34,284 nucleotides of DNA, taken from positions 649 through 34,932 of the forward strand of contig DLAR01000002.1 of NCBI GenBank assembly GCA_002494015.1. Reading direction: 5' to 3'. Below are positions 23,294 to 31,035 of the stretch, one piece after another. The notes beneath the pieces are model-generated. The model worked only from the letters and a program-made list of their open reading frames with translations, searched no databases and was not told the origin of the DNA. Position numbers and translations under genes: made by a program. The stretch comes from Porphyromonadaceae bacterium UBA7042. GTDB taxonomy: Bacteria; Bacteroidota; Bacteroidia; Bacteroidales; Muribaculaceae. Position 1 is the first letter of the stretch; every line of letters begins with the position of its first letter.

Positions 23294-23334
23294 AAAAAAA
23301 CTCGGAGGGATCGCGATGGCGCGGTCCCTCCGAG
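23294..23334 (-). terminator. Terminator of rpsF-rpsR-rplI
   Basis: CTCGGAGGGATCGC (23301-23314) pairs with GCGGTCCCTCCGAG (23321-23334), a 14-bp stem with one G/U. On the minus strand the stem is followed by TTTTTTT (23300-23294). Confidence 0.9.
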
Positions 23335-23362
23335 GATTGTATTGTTGAAGTGAGAAGAATTG

Positions 23363-23806
23363 TTATTCAGAAACTACTTCAAAAGGAATTTCTACAACAA
23401 CGTCGCGGTGCAGCTTGATGGTAGCGGTGTATTCGCCCACTTCCTTAACAGAGTCTTTGAGGACGATGATTTTGCGGTCGATGTTGTGGCCGAGCTTTTC
23501 AAGGGCTTCGGCAATCTGGATATTGTTAACAGAACCAAAGATAGTGCCTGTCGAGCTGGTCTTGGCTCCGATTGTGAGCTTGACTCCTTCGAGCGCGGCT
23601 GCGGCAGCTTCGGCATCAGCTTTGATTTTTTCGAGCTTGTGAGCGCGCTGGCGCTGGTTTTCGGCAAGTACTTTAAGAGCCGAGGGAGTAGCGATGACGG
23701 CTTTGCCTTGGGGAATGAGGTAGTTGCGGCCGTAACCGTTCTTAACTTCGACTACGTCATCTTTGTAGCCAAGATTGGCGATGTCTTCTTTGAGGATAAT
23801 CTTCAT
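23363..23806 (-). CDS. rplI: 50S ribosomal protein L9
   Basis: A 147-aa L9. It has the N-terminal domain with MKIILKEDIANLGYKDDVVEVKNGYGRNYLIPQGKA, the connecting helix (about 50-75, rich in Ala/Lys/Glu), and the C-terminal domain ending in the VVVEIPFEVVSE strand. L9 binds 23S rRNA near the L1 stalk and helps hold the reading frame. Third gene of rpsF-rpsR-rplI, 22 nt after rpsR. Confidence 0.98.
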   Translation of the reverse strand: MKIILKEDIANLGYKDDVVEVKNGYGRNYLIPQGKAVIATPSALKVLAENQRQRAHKLEKIKADAEAAAAALEGVKLTIGAKTSSTGTIFGSVNNIQIAEALEKLGHNIDRKIIVLKDSVKEVGEYTATIKLHRDVVVEIPFEVVSE

Positions 23807-23828
23807 AGTTGTTCCTGAGCTTTTAAAG

Positions 23829-24095
23829 TTATTTCATCAAGTCGGTAACGTAGGGAAGAAGGGCGAGGTGACGGGCGCGTTTAACGGCCTGAGCGACACG
23901 ACGCTGGAACTTCAGCGAGGTTCCGGTGATGCGGCGGGGAAGGATTTTGCCCTGCTCGTTGAGGAACTTCTTGAGGAATTCGGGATCCTTGTAGTCGATA
24001 TATTTGATACCGCTTCTCTTGAAACGGCAATATTTTTTCTTCTTAACATCCACCGACAGGGGGGTAAGATAGCGAATTTCAGATTGTGTTGCCAT
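23829..24095 (-). CDS. rpsR: 30S ribosomal protein S18
   Basis: An 88-aa S18 that pairs with S6 on the 30S platform. The core YIDYKDPEFLKKFLNEQGKILPRRITG region and the FQRRVAQAVKRARHLALLPY tail are diagnostic. It starts 3 nt after the rpsF stop. No single-strand binding gene lies between rpsF and rpsR, unlike in Firmicutes. Confidence 0.98.
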   Translation of the reverse strand: MATQSEIRYLTPLSVDVKKKKYCRFKRSGIKYIDYKDPEFLKKFLNEQGKILPRRITGTSLKFQRRVAQAVKRARHLALLPYVTDLMK

Positions 24096-24098
24096 TGT

Positions 24099-24467
24099 TT
24101 AGTTCTCCTTTACTTCTTCAGTGGTTGCATTTACTTTGTTAGCACGGGTGCTGCGACGTTTGGCGGCATATTCGGCTGCATACTTGTCAAGACGGAATGT
24201 GAGGAAGCGGATGACGCGTTCGTCACGACGGAAAGCGATGTCGAGTTTCTTTACAACATCGGGGTTTGCGTCAAATTCCACGAGGGTGTAGAAGCCGGTC
24301 GACTTCTTCTGAATGGGGTAGGCGAGCTTGCGGAGACCCCAGTTCTCCTCATTGACGATGGTGGCACCGTTGTCGGTGAGCACCTTCTCAAATTTTTCTA
24401 CCGCTTCCTTCATCTGTGCATCAGACAAAACGGGAGTTAAAATGAAAACGGTTTCGTAATGATTCAT
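24099..24467 (-). CDS. rpsF: 30S ribosomal protein S6
   Basis: A 122-aa S6. I start it at ATG 24467 because MNHYETVFILTPVLSDAQ is the normal S6 N-terminus; the frame opens further upstream at 24596 but this would run through the promoter. The FYTLVEFDANPDVVKKLDIAFRRDERVIRFLTF stretch is the S6 core, and the tail is basic and Ala/Lys-rich. First gene of the ribosomal operon, with a leader of about 30 nt. Confidence 0.97.
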   Translation of the reverse strand: MNHYETVFILTPVLSDAQMKEAVEKFEKVLTDNGATIVNEENWGLRKLAYPIQKKSTGFYTLVEFDANPDVVKKLDIAFRRDERVIRFLTFRLDKYAAEYAAKRRSTRANKVNATTEEVKEN

Positions 24468-24503
24468 TTGGTTGAATTTTTTGTAATTGGTTAAAATCGA
24501 CCG

Positions 24504-24535
24504 CAAAGGTAATAAATTTTTAACAAACCTGCAAA
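24504..24535 (-). promoter_or_regulatory. Promoter of rpsF-rpsR-rplI
   Basis: On the minus strand TTTG (24535-24532) is followed after 20 nt by TACCTTTG (24511-24504). Confidence 0.8.
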
Positions 24536-24564
24536 TTTCCCGGGATGGAAATTTTCGTGATTTT

Positions 24565-24614
24565 TGTATCGCGAAAACGGGTTTTGGATTTGACATCTGT
24601 TATGAAACACCCTC
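24565..24614 (-). repeat. Dispersed repeat, copy B
   Basis: On the minus strand it starts GAGGGTGTTTCATAACA. It agrees with copy C (34220 onward) for about 44 nt with 5 or 6 differences, all transitions. It lies downstream of cydB, after the hairpin at 24624-24654, and upstream of the rpsF promoter. Confidence 0.75.
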
Positions 24615-24623
24615 TGAAACTTG

Positions 24624-24654
24624 CCGGGCGGCAGATTTTGCATCTGCCGCCCGG
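24624..24654 (-). terminator. Hairpin after cydB
   Basis: A perfect 13-bp GC-rich stem (24624-24636 with 24642-24654) with a 5-nt loop lies about 30 nt past the cydB stop. The minus-strand U-run is weak (CAAGTTTC), so termination efficiency is uncertain. Confidence 0.7.
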
Positions 24655-24682
24655 GTTTTAAACTGTTTTTTAGGGGGTGTCG

Positions 24683-25807
24683 TCAGTGTTTTCTGTCCAT
24701 CGAGTGCCATGCGTAGGCGATGTAGGCGAGGACAAAGGGGATAATCAGCGAGACATAGCTCATCGCTGTCAGTGTGAAGTGGGACGACGAGCTGTTGAAG
24801 ATGGTCAGTGACGAGGAGGGGTCGGTCAGTGAGGGATAGTAGGGGGTGGAGTTGTATCCGGCAACCCAGAAGATGGTGAGGACGACAAGCACGGTGCCTG
24901 TTCCGGCCCACCAGATACCGCAGGTGTAATGGCGGCCAAAAGCCGACTTGCCTGTTCCCCATAAAACCATGACCACGCCGACGAGAAGGATTGCGGCACA
25001 CCACCACATGTCGATGTAGTTGTGGAAATATTTGAACTCGACAAGCTCGAATGTCGAGCGGCCAGTCAGTTCCCCGTTCTTGACTGTCTGAAGACCGGCG
25101 GTGGTCAGCAGCAGAGCGAGGAACAAGAGGAAGAACACGACGAAAATCACGCCGTTGACAAGGACTCGTCGTTTGTTGCGGGCAAAGAACGCGTCGTCAT
25201 CGGGGTGGTTGTTGAGGAAGTAGAGCGCGGCGAGTGTGCGCGCGAGGAAAAGAACGGCTAAACCGAGCACGAGGTTTTTCCAGTAAAAAATGGCTTCAAG
25301 CCCGTGGGTGGGGGCCCATACCGAGATTACCGGCGCGCCGGCATCAAGGATGTTGCCCTTTGAGACGCTGAACTCTGCGCCGAAGAAGAACATCCCGACG
25401 GCGACACCGAGGAGTATGCATCCGAGGCAGCCGTTGAGAAAGAGGAAAGTGTCGTAGGTGCGTGTGCCGAAAAGATTGCCCGGTTTGCGCCGGAACTCAT
25501 AGCTGACAGCCTGCAGAACGAAGCTGATCAGTATCAGCATCCACAACCAGTAGGCTCCGCCGAAACTGGTGGAATAGAACAGTGGAAATGATGCGAAAAA
25601 CGCGCCGCCAAACACAACGAGGGTCGTAAAAGTCAGCTCCCATTTGTGGCCGAGCGACGATATCATCTTGCCTGACTCGTCAGATGTCCCGGGGACTGAT
25701 AACAGCATGGTTTGGCCTCCTTGCACAAATAGCATGAACACCAACAAGGCTCCCAGAACCGAGATGAGCAGCCACCAATATATCTGTAATGTTTCTAATG
25801 CAATCAT
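24683..25807 (-). CDS. cydB: Cytochrome bd ubiquinol/menaquinol oxidase subunit II
   Basis: A 374-aa membrane subunit of the bd-type quinol oxidase, which reduces O2 to water at low oxygen. Visible: N-terminal IYWWLLISVLGALLVFMLFVQGGQTML, then GHKWELTFTTLVVFGGAFFASFPLFYST, and SYEFRRKPGN near 100-110. Repeated hydrophobic segments run through the protein. Second subunit of the cydAB pair, 20 nt after cydA. It supports microaerobic respiration or oxygen scavenging in a gut anaerobe. Confidence 0.96.
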   Translation of the reverse strand: MIALETLQIYWWLLISVLGALLVFMLFVQGGQTMLLSVPGTSDESGKMISSLGHKWELTFTTLVVFGGAFFASFPLFYSTSFGGAYWLWMLILISFVLQAVSYEFRRKPGNLFGTRTYDTFLFLNGCLGCILLGVAVGMFFFGAEFSVSKGNILDAGAPVISVWAPTHGLEAIFYWKNLVLGLAVLFLARTLAALYFLNNHPDDDAFFARNKRRVLVNGVIFVVFFLLFLALLLTTAGLQTVKNGELTGRSTFELVEFKYFHNYIDMWWCAAILLVGVVMVLWGTGKSAFGRHYTCGIWWAGTGTVLVVLTIFWVAGYNSTPYYPSLTDPSSSLTIFNSSSSHFTLTAMSYVSLIIPFVLAYIAYAWHSMDRKH

Positions 25808-25827
25808 GTTTATATATAATATATGTG

Positions 25828-27417
25828 TTAATACTCGGTATTGTCAACGGCTTGCTTGTCGTCAATGTCGGTGGTATTGCTTTCCTTGCCGATAAAGCGA
25901 ATCATAATGACGGCTTCGGCTGCCAGAAGGCAGGTAAATACTACAGCAAACATCCAGAATGTCAATTGCACGCTTCCGGTGCTGACTGCCGACACAGCGG
26001 CGCGGGTGGGCATAAGTCCCTCGATAATCCACGGCTGTCGGCCCACTTCGGCTGTAACCCAGCCGGCTTGTGAGCAAATCCATACAACGGCTACCGATAG
26101 AATCGAAGTCCACAGCAGCGACTTGTGGTTCCACCACAGGGGACGGCGGTACACGGCATAAACCGCTAAGATGAGGAACAGGAACAGGTAACCGCCGAAG
26201 ATGACCATGATGTGGAACGAGTAGAATGTCATGCCGACAGGGGGTACGGCCTCGTCGACTGAGTCAAGGTATCCGTAGCCAAAATAGGGGTAGCTGGCTT
26301 TCAGGTCGGCGCGGGCGCTTTCCATCGCCTCCTCGTCACCGGCGGTCATCGCGCGGTCAAACGCTCGCAGGGCCTCGTGGGCCTGTTTGCCCATCGCGAT
26401 GCGTTCGGCATAGGATACTGTCTTTACCGTGTCGCCATCAGCGGTGATTTCGCGGCCATCGATAAGGTCGTTGATGCCGGGGACAAATCCATGAATGTCA
26501 TGGGTGGCGAGAAACGACAGCCCGTAGGGGATGGCGATTTTGAACAGGTAGGGGTCTTTGTCATCGGTGCGCTCCTTGGACGGGTCAAGGATGCCGATAC
26601 CGACTATCTCCTGATCGCGGCCGCCATCATACAGGCCCTCCATTGCGGCAAGTTTCATGGGCTGCACACGGGCGACATCGACTGCCGAGCCGTCGCCTGA
26701 CCACAATGTCAGAATCATTCCGACAATGCCTACCCATCCTGACACTTTTATTGATTTTAACGCCAAGTCGCGGCGTGTGTTTTTCAACAGGAACCATGCG
26801 CTTACCCCGATGACGAAGACGGCGGCCAAAACCCATCCGTCAAACACCGCGTGGAGGAACTTGTGGATGGCGACGGGCGAAAATGCAACCGCCCAAAAAT
26901 CGTCCATCACGTTGCGCATCTGTGCCGGGTCAAACTCCATCCCGACAGGGTATTGCATCCAAGCGTTGGCAACGAGGATCCACAGTGCCGAAATCGAGGC
27001 GCCGAGAGCAGTGAGCCATGTGGACGCAAGATGGAAACCGGGAGAGACTTTTTTCCACCCGAAGAACATGATGGCCACAAAAGTCGCTTCCATGAAGAAA
27101 GCGAGAAGTCCCTCGATGGCAAGCGGCGCGCCAAAAATGTCGCCGACAAACCAGCTGTAATTGCTCCAGTTGGTGCCGAACTCGAATTCCAGAATAATTC
27201 CGGTGGCCACGCCCATAGCGAAGTTGATGCCGAACAACGTCATCCAGAATTTGGTTATTACAAGCCATTTTTCACTGCGGGTTTTGAAATAGATGGTCTC
27301 CATTATTCCCACAATGACCGACAGGCCCAGCGTGAGGGGTACAAACAGCCAGTGGTACATTGCTGTCAGGGCAAACTGCGCCCTTGACCAGTCGACCACG
27401 CTCATTAAGTCATTCAT
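25828..27417 (-). CDS. cydA: Cytochrome bd ubiquinol/menaquinol oxidase subunit I
   Basis: A 529-aa catalytic subunit with hemes b558, b595 and d. H22 (YHWLFVPLTLG) matches the conserved N-terminal heme ligand of E. coli (H19), and H189 (HKFLHAVFDGW) the heme ligand at H186. M404 (SFHIMV) matches the b558 methionine. K255 and E260 (PMKLAAMEG) match the quinol-site pair. A long quinol-binding loop (about 255-390) is present. GRQPW near the C-terminus is also conserved. Preceded 52 nt upstream by the DUF4492 gene. Confidence 0.97.
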   Translation of the reverse strand: MNDLMSVVDWSRAQFALTAMYHWLFVPLTLGLSVIVGIMETIYFKTRSEKWLVITKFWMTLFGINFAMGVATGIILEFEFGTNWSNYSWFVGDIFGAPLAIEGLLAFFMEATFVAIMFFGWKKVSPGFHLASTWLTALGASISALWILVANAWMQYPVGMEFDPAQMRNVMDDFWAVAFSPVAIHKFLHAVFDGWVLAAVFVIGVSAWFLLKNTRRDLALKSIKVSGWVGIVGMILTLWSGDGSAVDVARVQPMKLAAMEGLYDGGRDQEIVGIGILDPSKERTDDKDPYLFKIAIPYGLSFLATHDIHGFVPGINDLIDGREITADGDTVKTVSYAERIAMGKQAHEALRAFDRAMTAGDEEAMESARADLKASYPYFGYGYLDSVDEAVPPVGMTFYSFHIMVIFGGYLFLFLILAVYAVYRRPLWWNHKSLLWTSILSVAVVWICSQAGWVTAEVGRQPWIIEGLMPTRAAVSAVSTGSVQLTFWMFAVVFTCLLAAEAVIMIRFIGKESNTTDIDDKQAVDNTEY

Positions 27418-27468
27418 AAACAGATCAGATTTATTTGTTAGTTGGGATTAGTTAAAAACGTGGGGCAC

Positions 27469-27714
27469 TTATCTTCGGTCGAGCAGAGAGGAACGCACTG
27501 CTGCCGCACGGTCCCGGTCGTTGTCATAGTCTCGCCGGAGGATATCGGGGAAGAAAAATATCTTGAATATGAAAAATATAATAAACAGTTTTATCAGTAT
27601 AAGCAGCCACAATCTGCGTCCGATCGTCATCGACCGGAAGCCGTCGCGGTAGAAGCGGAAGACCCGCATCGGCAAGGATGTCATCGTCGGTATGTCGGGG
27701 TGGTTTTCTTTCAT
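27469..27714 (-). CDS. DUF4492 small membrane protein next to cydAB
   Basis: An 81-aa protein of the DUF4492 type. The pattern RFYRDGFRSMTIGRRLW (19-35) is followed by one hydrophobic helix LLILIKLFIIFFIFKIFFFP (37-56) and a basic tail. Such genes typically lie directly upstream of cydAB in Bacteroidetes. A role as a small bd-oxidase subunit or assembly factor, like CydX in proteobacteria, is inferred from context; sequence similarity to CydX is not seen. An unusual strong Shine-Dalgarno (AGGAGG) lies upstream of the ATG. Confidence 0.8.
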   Translation of the reverse strand: MKENHPDIPTMTSLPMRVFRFYRDGFRSMTIGRRLWLLILIKLFIIFFIFKIFFFPDILRRDYDNDRDRAAAVRSSLLDRR

Positions 27715-27742
27715 AACATGCCTCCTGAGTATGCAAATGTCG

Positions 27743-27750
27743 CAAAATTA
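27743..27750 (-). promoter_or_regulatory. Probable -7 element of DUF4492-cydA-cydB
   Basis: TAATTTTG on the minus strand matches TAnnTTTG and gives a leader of about 22 nt that contains AGGAGG. The -33 element is poor. Confidence 0.5.
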
Positions 27751-27786
27751 TTGTAATAAGACAATAAAAACAGAAAAAAGGCACTT

Positions 27787-28635
27787 TTAAGAATGAATTT
27801 TTATCTGCCTCATGATGTCGCGGGCTACAGATGACTCGGTATTGGGTCCGATAGTGCGTGTGGCGGCGGCTATTAGTTCAGGCACGGCATTGGCTACGGC
27901 AACCCCTTCGTCGGCAATCTGCATCATTGACAGGTCGTTCAGGTTGTCGCCATAAACGGTTATGCCTGTTGCCCCGAGAGAGTCGGCAAGCCTCTTGACG
28001 GCCGCGGCCTTTGACACTCCCGGTCCGAAGATTTCAATATAGGCGAGATCGTGATTGAAAATGTCATTATAATAGGACACGGAACATCTTTTGTCAGTTT
28101 TTAGCTGACGGGCCACGGGGTCGAGCCGGTCACGAGGCCCCATTGCAAAAATGAGTATTGTGCCCGGGATGGGGTATTCGGCACCCCGGGTGGAGTCGAG
28201 GCAGAAATGCTTTAACTGTAGGCCGCGCCGGTCGTCGACAAAGCGTTGTTCGGCATTGGTGAGTATTCCGTTGTGATAAACAGTCATGACTGATCCTTCG
28301 GCAGGCAATACATATATAAAAGGATTTATCTTGTTTCGCGCAAAGAGGGGCATGATGTCGGTAATCGCTTCCGAGGTGACAAGTGTGGGAGCTATATACC
28401 GTTTTTCTTTGCGGTCCCACATCGCGGCGCCGGTCATGACAATTGCCGGAATGGATGTTGCTGTTTCACAAAGCAATGGCTCTACAGTAGCCGGTGTGCG
28501 TGCTGTAGCGACAGTGATGAGCGCGCCTTCGCGCGATAATGAAGATATGATATCGGCACTTTCCTGACTCACTTTGCTGTCTGCGTTGAGAAGTGTGCCG
28601 TCAAGATCGGTTACAAAAAGATGTTTTTTATCCAT
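27787..28635 (-). CDS. HAD-superfamily (Cof-type) phosphatase
   Basis: A 282-aa Cof/IIB-type HAD hydrolase that would dephosphorylate small sugar phosphates or nucleotides. Motif I is FVTDLDGTLLN (7-17) with nucleophile D10. Motif II is TVATARTP (near 41-48). Motif III and IV are in SKAAAVKRL and VYGDNLNDLSMMQIADEGVAVANA (near 226-250). The cap domain lies between about 80 and 190. Monocistronic with its own -7 box. Substrate unknown. Confidence 0.9.
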   Translation of the reverse strand: MDKKHLFVTDLDGTLLNADSKVSQESADIISSLSREGALITVATARTPATVEPLLCETATSIPAIVMTGAAMWDRKEKRYIAPTLVTSEAITDIMPLFARNKINPFIYVLPAEGSVMTVYHNGILTNAEQRFVDDRRGLQLKHFCLDSTRGAEYPIPGTILIFAMGPRDRLDPVARQLKTDKRCSVSYYNDIFNHDLAYIEIFGPGVSKAAAVKRLADSLGATGITVYGDNLNDLSMMQIADEGVAVANAVPELIAAATRTIGPNTESSVARDIMRQIKIHS

Positions 28636-28661
28636 TGTTTTGTTCCGTTTTAATATTTATA

Positions 28662-28669
28662 CAAAAATA
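28662..28669 (-). promoter_or_regulatory. Probable -7 element of the HAD gene
   Basis: TATTTTTG on the minus strand fits TAnnTTTG, with a leader near 20 nt. The -33 element is not clear. Confidence 0.45.
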
Positions 28670-28818
28670 CAACAAAATATCGCTATGAAAGATTAACGCC
28701 GGGATAATTGTTATAAAAGAGGGGATAAACGTCGGAATTTGGGGGTTGAATGTTGTAGTGAGATGTGAAACTTTGTTAATAATTCGTTTAGAATAGTGCG
28801 TATGTCAAAAATTAGTTC

Positions 28819-28826
28819 TACATTTG
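28819..28826 (+). promoter_or_regulatory. Promoter -7 element for candidate small RNA
   Basis: TACATTTG matches TAnnTTTG exactly. No good -33 TTTG is at the usual distance. Confidence 0.5.
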
Positions 28827-28832
28827 CATGTG

Positions 28833-28906
28833 TGTTTTTCATAGTATTAGATTAAGATAAAGGTTTAAAAGGAAAAGAGTCGTCGTGAGACGACTCTTTT
28901 TTTGTT
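28833..28906 (+). ncRNA. Candidate small RNA (about 74 nt)
   Basis: The span runs from the start expected downstream of TACATTTG (28819) to the end of a terminator with a perfect 12-bp stem (28873-28884 with 28889-28900), a GTGA loop and a T-run. There is no ORF of useful length inside. The A-rich middle (AGTATTAGATTAAGATAAAG) plus GTGA-looped terminator reminds me of a short transcript seen repeatedly in Bacteroidales, but I cannot verify that. It is not the 5' UTR of the next gene because it terminates first and that gene has its own promoter. Confidence 0.5.
28873..28904 (+). terminator. Terminator of the candidate small RNA
   Basis: AAAAGAGTCGTC, GTGA loop, GACGACTCTTTT, then TTT. No plus-strand protein gene precedes it, so it ends either the small RNA or antisense readthrough from the left. 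Confidence 0.85.
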
Positions 28907-28999
28907 TTTATATAAAGTGTAACGTATTGATTTATAGCGGTATGGGTGTGCAGTGCGGAGTCAATGGCTTGTTTTGCGCAATTTTTGTCATAATCATGC

Positions 29000-29031
29000 T
29001 TGCGAGATGTCACTTTTTGTTGTTACATTTG
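29000..29031 (+). promoter_or_regulatory. Promoter of the alcohol dehydrogenase
   Basis: TTG (29000-29002), a 21-nt spacer and TACATTTG (29024-29031). The leader is about 20 nt. Confidence 0.65.
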
Positions 29032-29058
29032 CTGTCAAGAACTAATCAGAAAAAGATA

Positions 29059-30228
29059 ATGGATAATTTTACATTCTACAGTCCGACCAAGTATGTCTTT
29101 GGTCGCGGTGTCGAGTCTCAGGCGGGGGCATTGACGGCCTCGATGGTGGGACGGAAAGTTTTGCTGGTCTACGGCATGGGGTCGGTTGTGAAGTCAGGAT
29201 TGCTCGACCGTGTTAAAAAGTCTCTTGATGAATCGGGTGTGGTCTATCATGAGTTTGGCGGCATAAAACCCAATCCTACCGATGACCGCGTATATGAAGG
29301 TATCGATATTGTCCGTCGCGAGGGTCTTGACGGACTGCTTGCCGTCGGGGGCGGCAGTGCCATTGACACGGCCAAGGCGATTGCCTGCGGTGTTCCTTAC
29401 AGCGGTGATTTTTGGGATTTTTATGCCGGCAAAAAGGTCGTGGAAACAGCATTGCCGGTCGGGGTGGTGCTGACCATACCGGCTGCCGGGAGCGAAGGGT
29501 CGGGCAACTCGGTAATAACCAAGATAGACGGGATGCACAAAATCAGCCTGCGCACCGAGGTCGCCCTTCGCCCCAAGTTTGCGCTGATGAACCCCGAGCT
29601 GACATTCACGTTGCCGCCTTATCAGACCGCGAGTGGAATTGCCGACATGATGGCCCACATTTTTGAGCGATATTTCACGATGACACCCGAGGTCGAGATT
29701 ACTGACCGCGTAGCCGAAGGCGTGTTGATGGCGATTGTCGAAGAATCACCCAAAGTAATGGCTAATCCTGAAGATTACGAGGCACGCGCCAATATAATGT
29801 GGAGTGGAACGCTCGCCCATAACGGCATCTGCGGCACGGGCCGTCGCGAAGACTGGGTCAGCCATTTCATGGAGCATGAGATAAGCTCGGTCTACGGGGT
29901 CACCCACGGAGCCGGTCTGGCCGTCATACTTCCCGCATGGATGACTTTCATGGCCCATCACAACCCGTTTAAAGTGGCTCAGATGGCCCGCAGGGTGTTC
30001 GGGGTGGAAAACCATGATGACCATTCGGCGGCTCTGGAAGGCATATCTTGCCTGAAAGCCTTCTTTGGTTCTTTGGGACTGCCTGTGACATTTGCCGAGC
30101 TGGGGATAGAAAACCCCGACATAAAGCTGCTTGTTAAAAAGTTGCATGAGAACAAGGGTGATGTCATTGGCGGCTATTATCGCCTGACGGCAGTCGAGAC
30201 CGCCGAAATATACCGCCTTGCACTATAA
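29059..30228 (+). CDS. Iron-containing alcohol dehydrogenase (YqhD/butanol dehydrogenase type)
   Basis: A 389-aa group III alcohol dehydrogenase that would reduce aldehydes with NAD(P)H. I start it at ATG 29059 (MDNFTFYSPTKYVFGRG), the usual N-terminus of this family. The dinucleotide-binding GGGSAIDTAKAIA spans 97-109. The metal ligands fit D196, H200 (ADMMAH), H269 (SHFMEHE) and H283 (VTHGAG), with the same spacing as in YqhD. The reaction fits fermentative aldehyde disposal. Monocistronic; it ends in the hairpin at 30238-30276. Confidence 0.92.
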   Translation: MDNFTFYSPTKYVFGRGVESQAGALTASMVGRKVLLVYGMGSVVKSGLLDRVKKSLDESGVVYHEFGGIKPNPTDDRVYEGIDIVRREGLDGLLAVGGGSAIDTAKAIACGVPYSGDFWDFYAGKKVVETALPVGVVLTIPAAGSEGSGNSVITKIDGMHKISLRTEVALRPKFALMNPELTFTLPPYQTASGIADMMAHIFERYFTMTPEVEITDRVAEGVLMAIVEESPKVMANPEDYEARANIMWSGTLAHNGICGTGRREDWVSHFMEHEISSVYGVTHGAGLAVILPAWMTFMAHHNPFKVAQMARRVFGVENHDDHSAALEGISCLKAFFGSLGLPVTFAELGIENPDIKLLVKKLHENKGDVIGGYYRLTAVETAEIYRLAL

Positions 30229-30237
30229 ACAGTTCTG

Positions 30238-30276
30238 AGAGAAGGGTTGCAAGACTCAGTTTTGCAACCCTTCTCT
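30238..30276. terminator. Bidirectional terminator
   Basis: AGAGAAGGGTTGCAA (30238-30252) pairs perfectly with TTGCAACCCTTCTCT (30262-30276). It lies between the convergent dehydrogenase and lipoprotein genes. Confidence 0.88.
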
Positions 30277-30287
30277 TTATCTCCATG

Positions 30288-30908
30288 TCAGTCGAGCAGT
30301 TTCAAGTCAGATACTTGCAGGTGATAGATGCTGATATAGTCCTTGTCGGTATTGTCAAAGCGGGATTGGATGCGGTTTCGAAAATTTTCTATCTGCTCGT
30401 CAAATGAATGGATGTCCCGCTGGTTGCGCGTGATTTTGGCGTAAGGGCAAGGGGGTGTTGCCACCGTGTCGAGCAACACGTTGTTCCGGCAAAGGACTGC
30501 CTTCCGGGCAGCATGGCTCTCCACAATCTGACCGAGAGTACTTTCATCAATTCTCATTTCTCTCAGGATGCCTGTCATCGTCACCGTGTGCCCCTCGATT
30601 GATTTCGGAAACGCGCCTCCGAGATATGCGGTCGACTCGCAGGTTAGCAGGAATGAATCAGTTTCGGCGGCAAGAAATGCGCGTCTTTTCCCGTGGGGGC
30701 ATACATGGATGCACCGGCCGGTAATGATGACTTCCTTGTTGACAAACGAATCGGGATGTGCGATAAATGAATTGATTTCACATATTATAGTGTCATCGGC
30801 ACTCCCTTCGCTGATATTCCTGCTGCGGTTGCTCATGTGGCCGCATGAAATGGTCATGGGGATTGTCGCAAGCAGGATGGCTATAAGCGTCAAATAAGCA
30901 TTTTTCAT
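30288..30908 (-). CDS. Unknown secreted lipoprotein, OB-fold-like
   Basis: A 206-aa protein with an N-terminal hydrophobic signal ending in MTISC (C22), a weak but plausible lipobox. The mature part has short beta-strand-like pieces, with VNKEVIITGRCIHVCPHGKR (57-75, C66 and C70 spaced C-x3-C before PHG) and LLTCESTAYLGG. The pattern of IITGRC, then IEGHTVTMTGIL, suggests an OB-like barrel. The C-terminal 60 residues are charged and helical (FDEQIENFRNRIQSRF). I recognise no named family and assign no function; metal or thiol chemistry at the C-x3-C-P-H is only a possibility. Excellent own promoter. Confidence 0.7.
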   Translation of the reverse strand: MKNAYLTLIAILLATIPMTISCGHMSNRSRNISEGSADDTIICEINSFIAHPDSFVNKEVIITGRCIHVCPHGKRRAFLAAETDSFLLTCESTAYLGGAFPKSIEGHTVTMTGILREMRIDESTLGQIVESHAARKAVLCRNNVLLDTVATPPCPYAKITRNQRDIHSFDEQIENFRNRIQSRFDNTDKDYISIYHLQVSDLKLLD

Positions 30909-30931
30909 TAATCAAATTATTCTTTAGGGTG

Positions 30932-30963
30932 CAAATGTAACATCTTTGCGGCTCGTTTGCAAA
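30932..30963 (-). promoter_or_regulatory. Promoter of the unknown lipoprotein
   Basis: On the minus strand TTTG (30963-30960) is followed after 20 nt by TACATTTG (30939-30932). It matches the consensus in full. Confidence 0.78.
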
Positions 30964-31004
30964 AAAACGGAGGCTGTTGTTGGGGTGGTTCTCATTTTTT
31001 ATTG

Positions 31005-31012
31005 TAAATTTG
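31005..31012 (+). promoter_or_regulatory. Probable -7 element of the pheS operon
   Basis: TAAATTTG fits TAnnTTTG. A TTG at 30980-30982 is 22 nt upstream, slightly wider than usual. The leader is about 17 nt, leaving no room for an attenuator. Confidence 0.6.
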
Positions 31013-31035
31013 CAACTCAATTGAACACAACTGTC

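Larger units (their letters stand above)
28636..29058. other. 423-bp region with a candidate small RNA and two promoters
   Basis: The stretch between the HAD gene (minus) and the alcohol dehydrogenase (plus) holds the HAD -7 box, the candidate RNA 28833-28906 with its -7 box and terminator, and the dehydrogenase promoter (29000-29031). I see no credible protein; the dehydrogenase frame is open upstream to 28885 but that extension overlaps the terminator. Confidence 0.6.

Noticed and set aside
24468..24596. N-terminal extension of rpsF
   Set aside because: It would overlap the rpsF promoter and part of repeat copy B; S6 proteins begin at MNHYE.
28885..29058. N-terminal extension of the dehydrogenase
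   Set aside because: It would begin inside a terminator stem and ahead of the gene's own promoter; the family start is at 29059.
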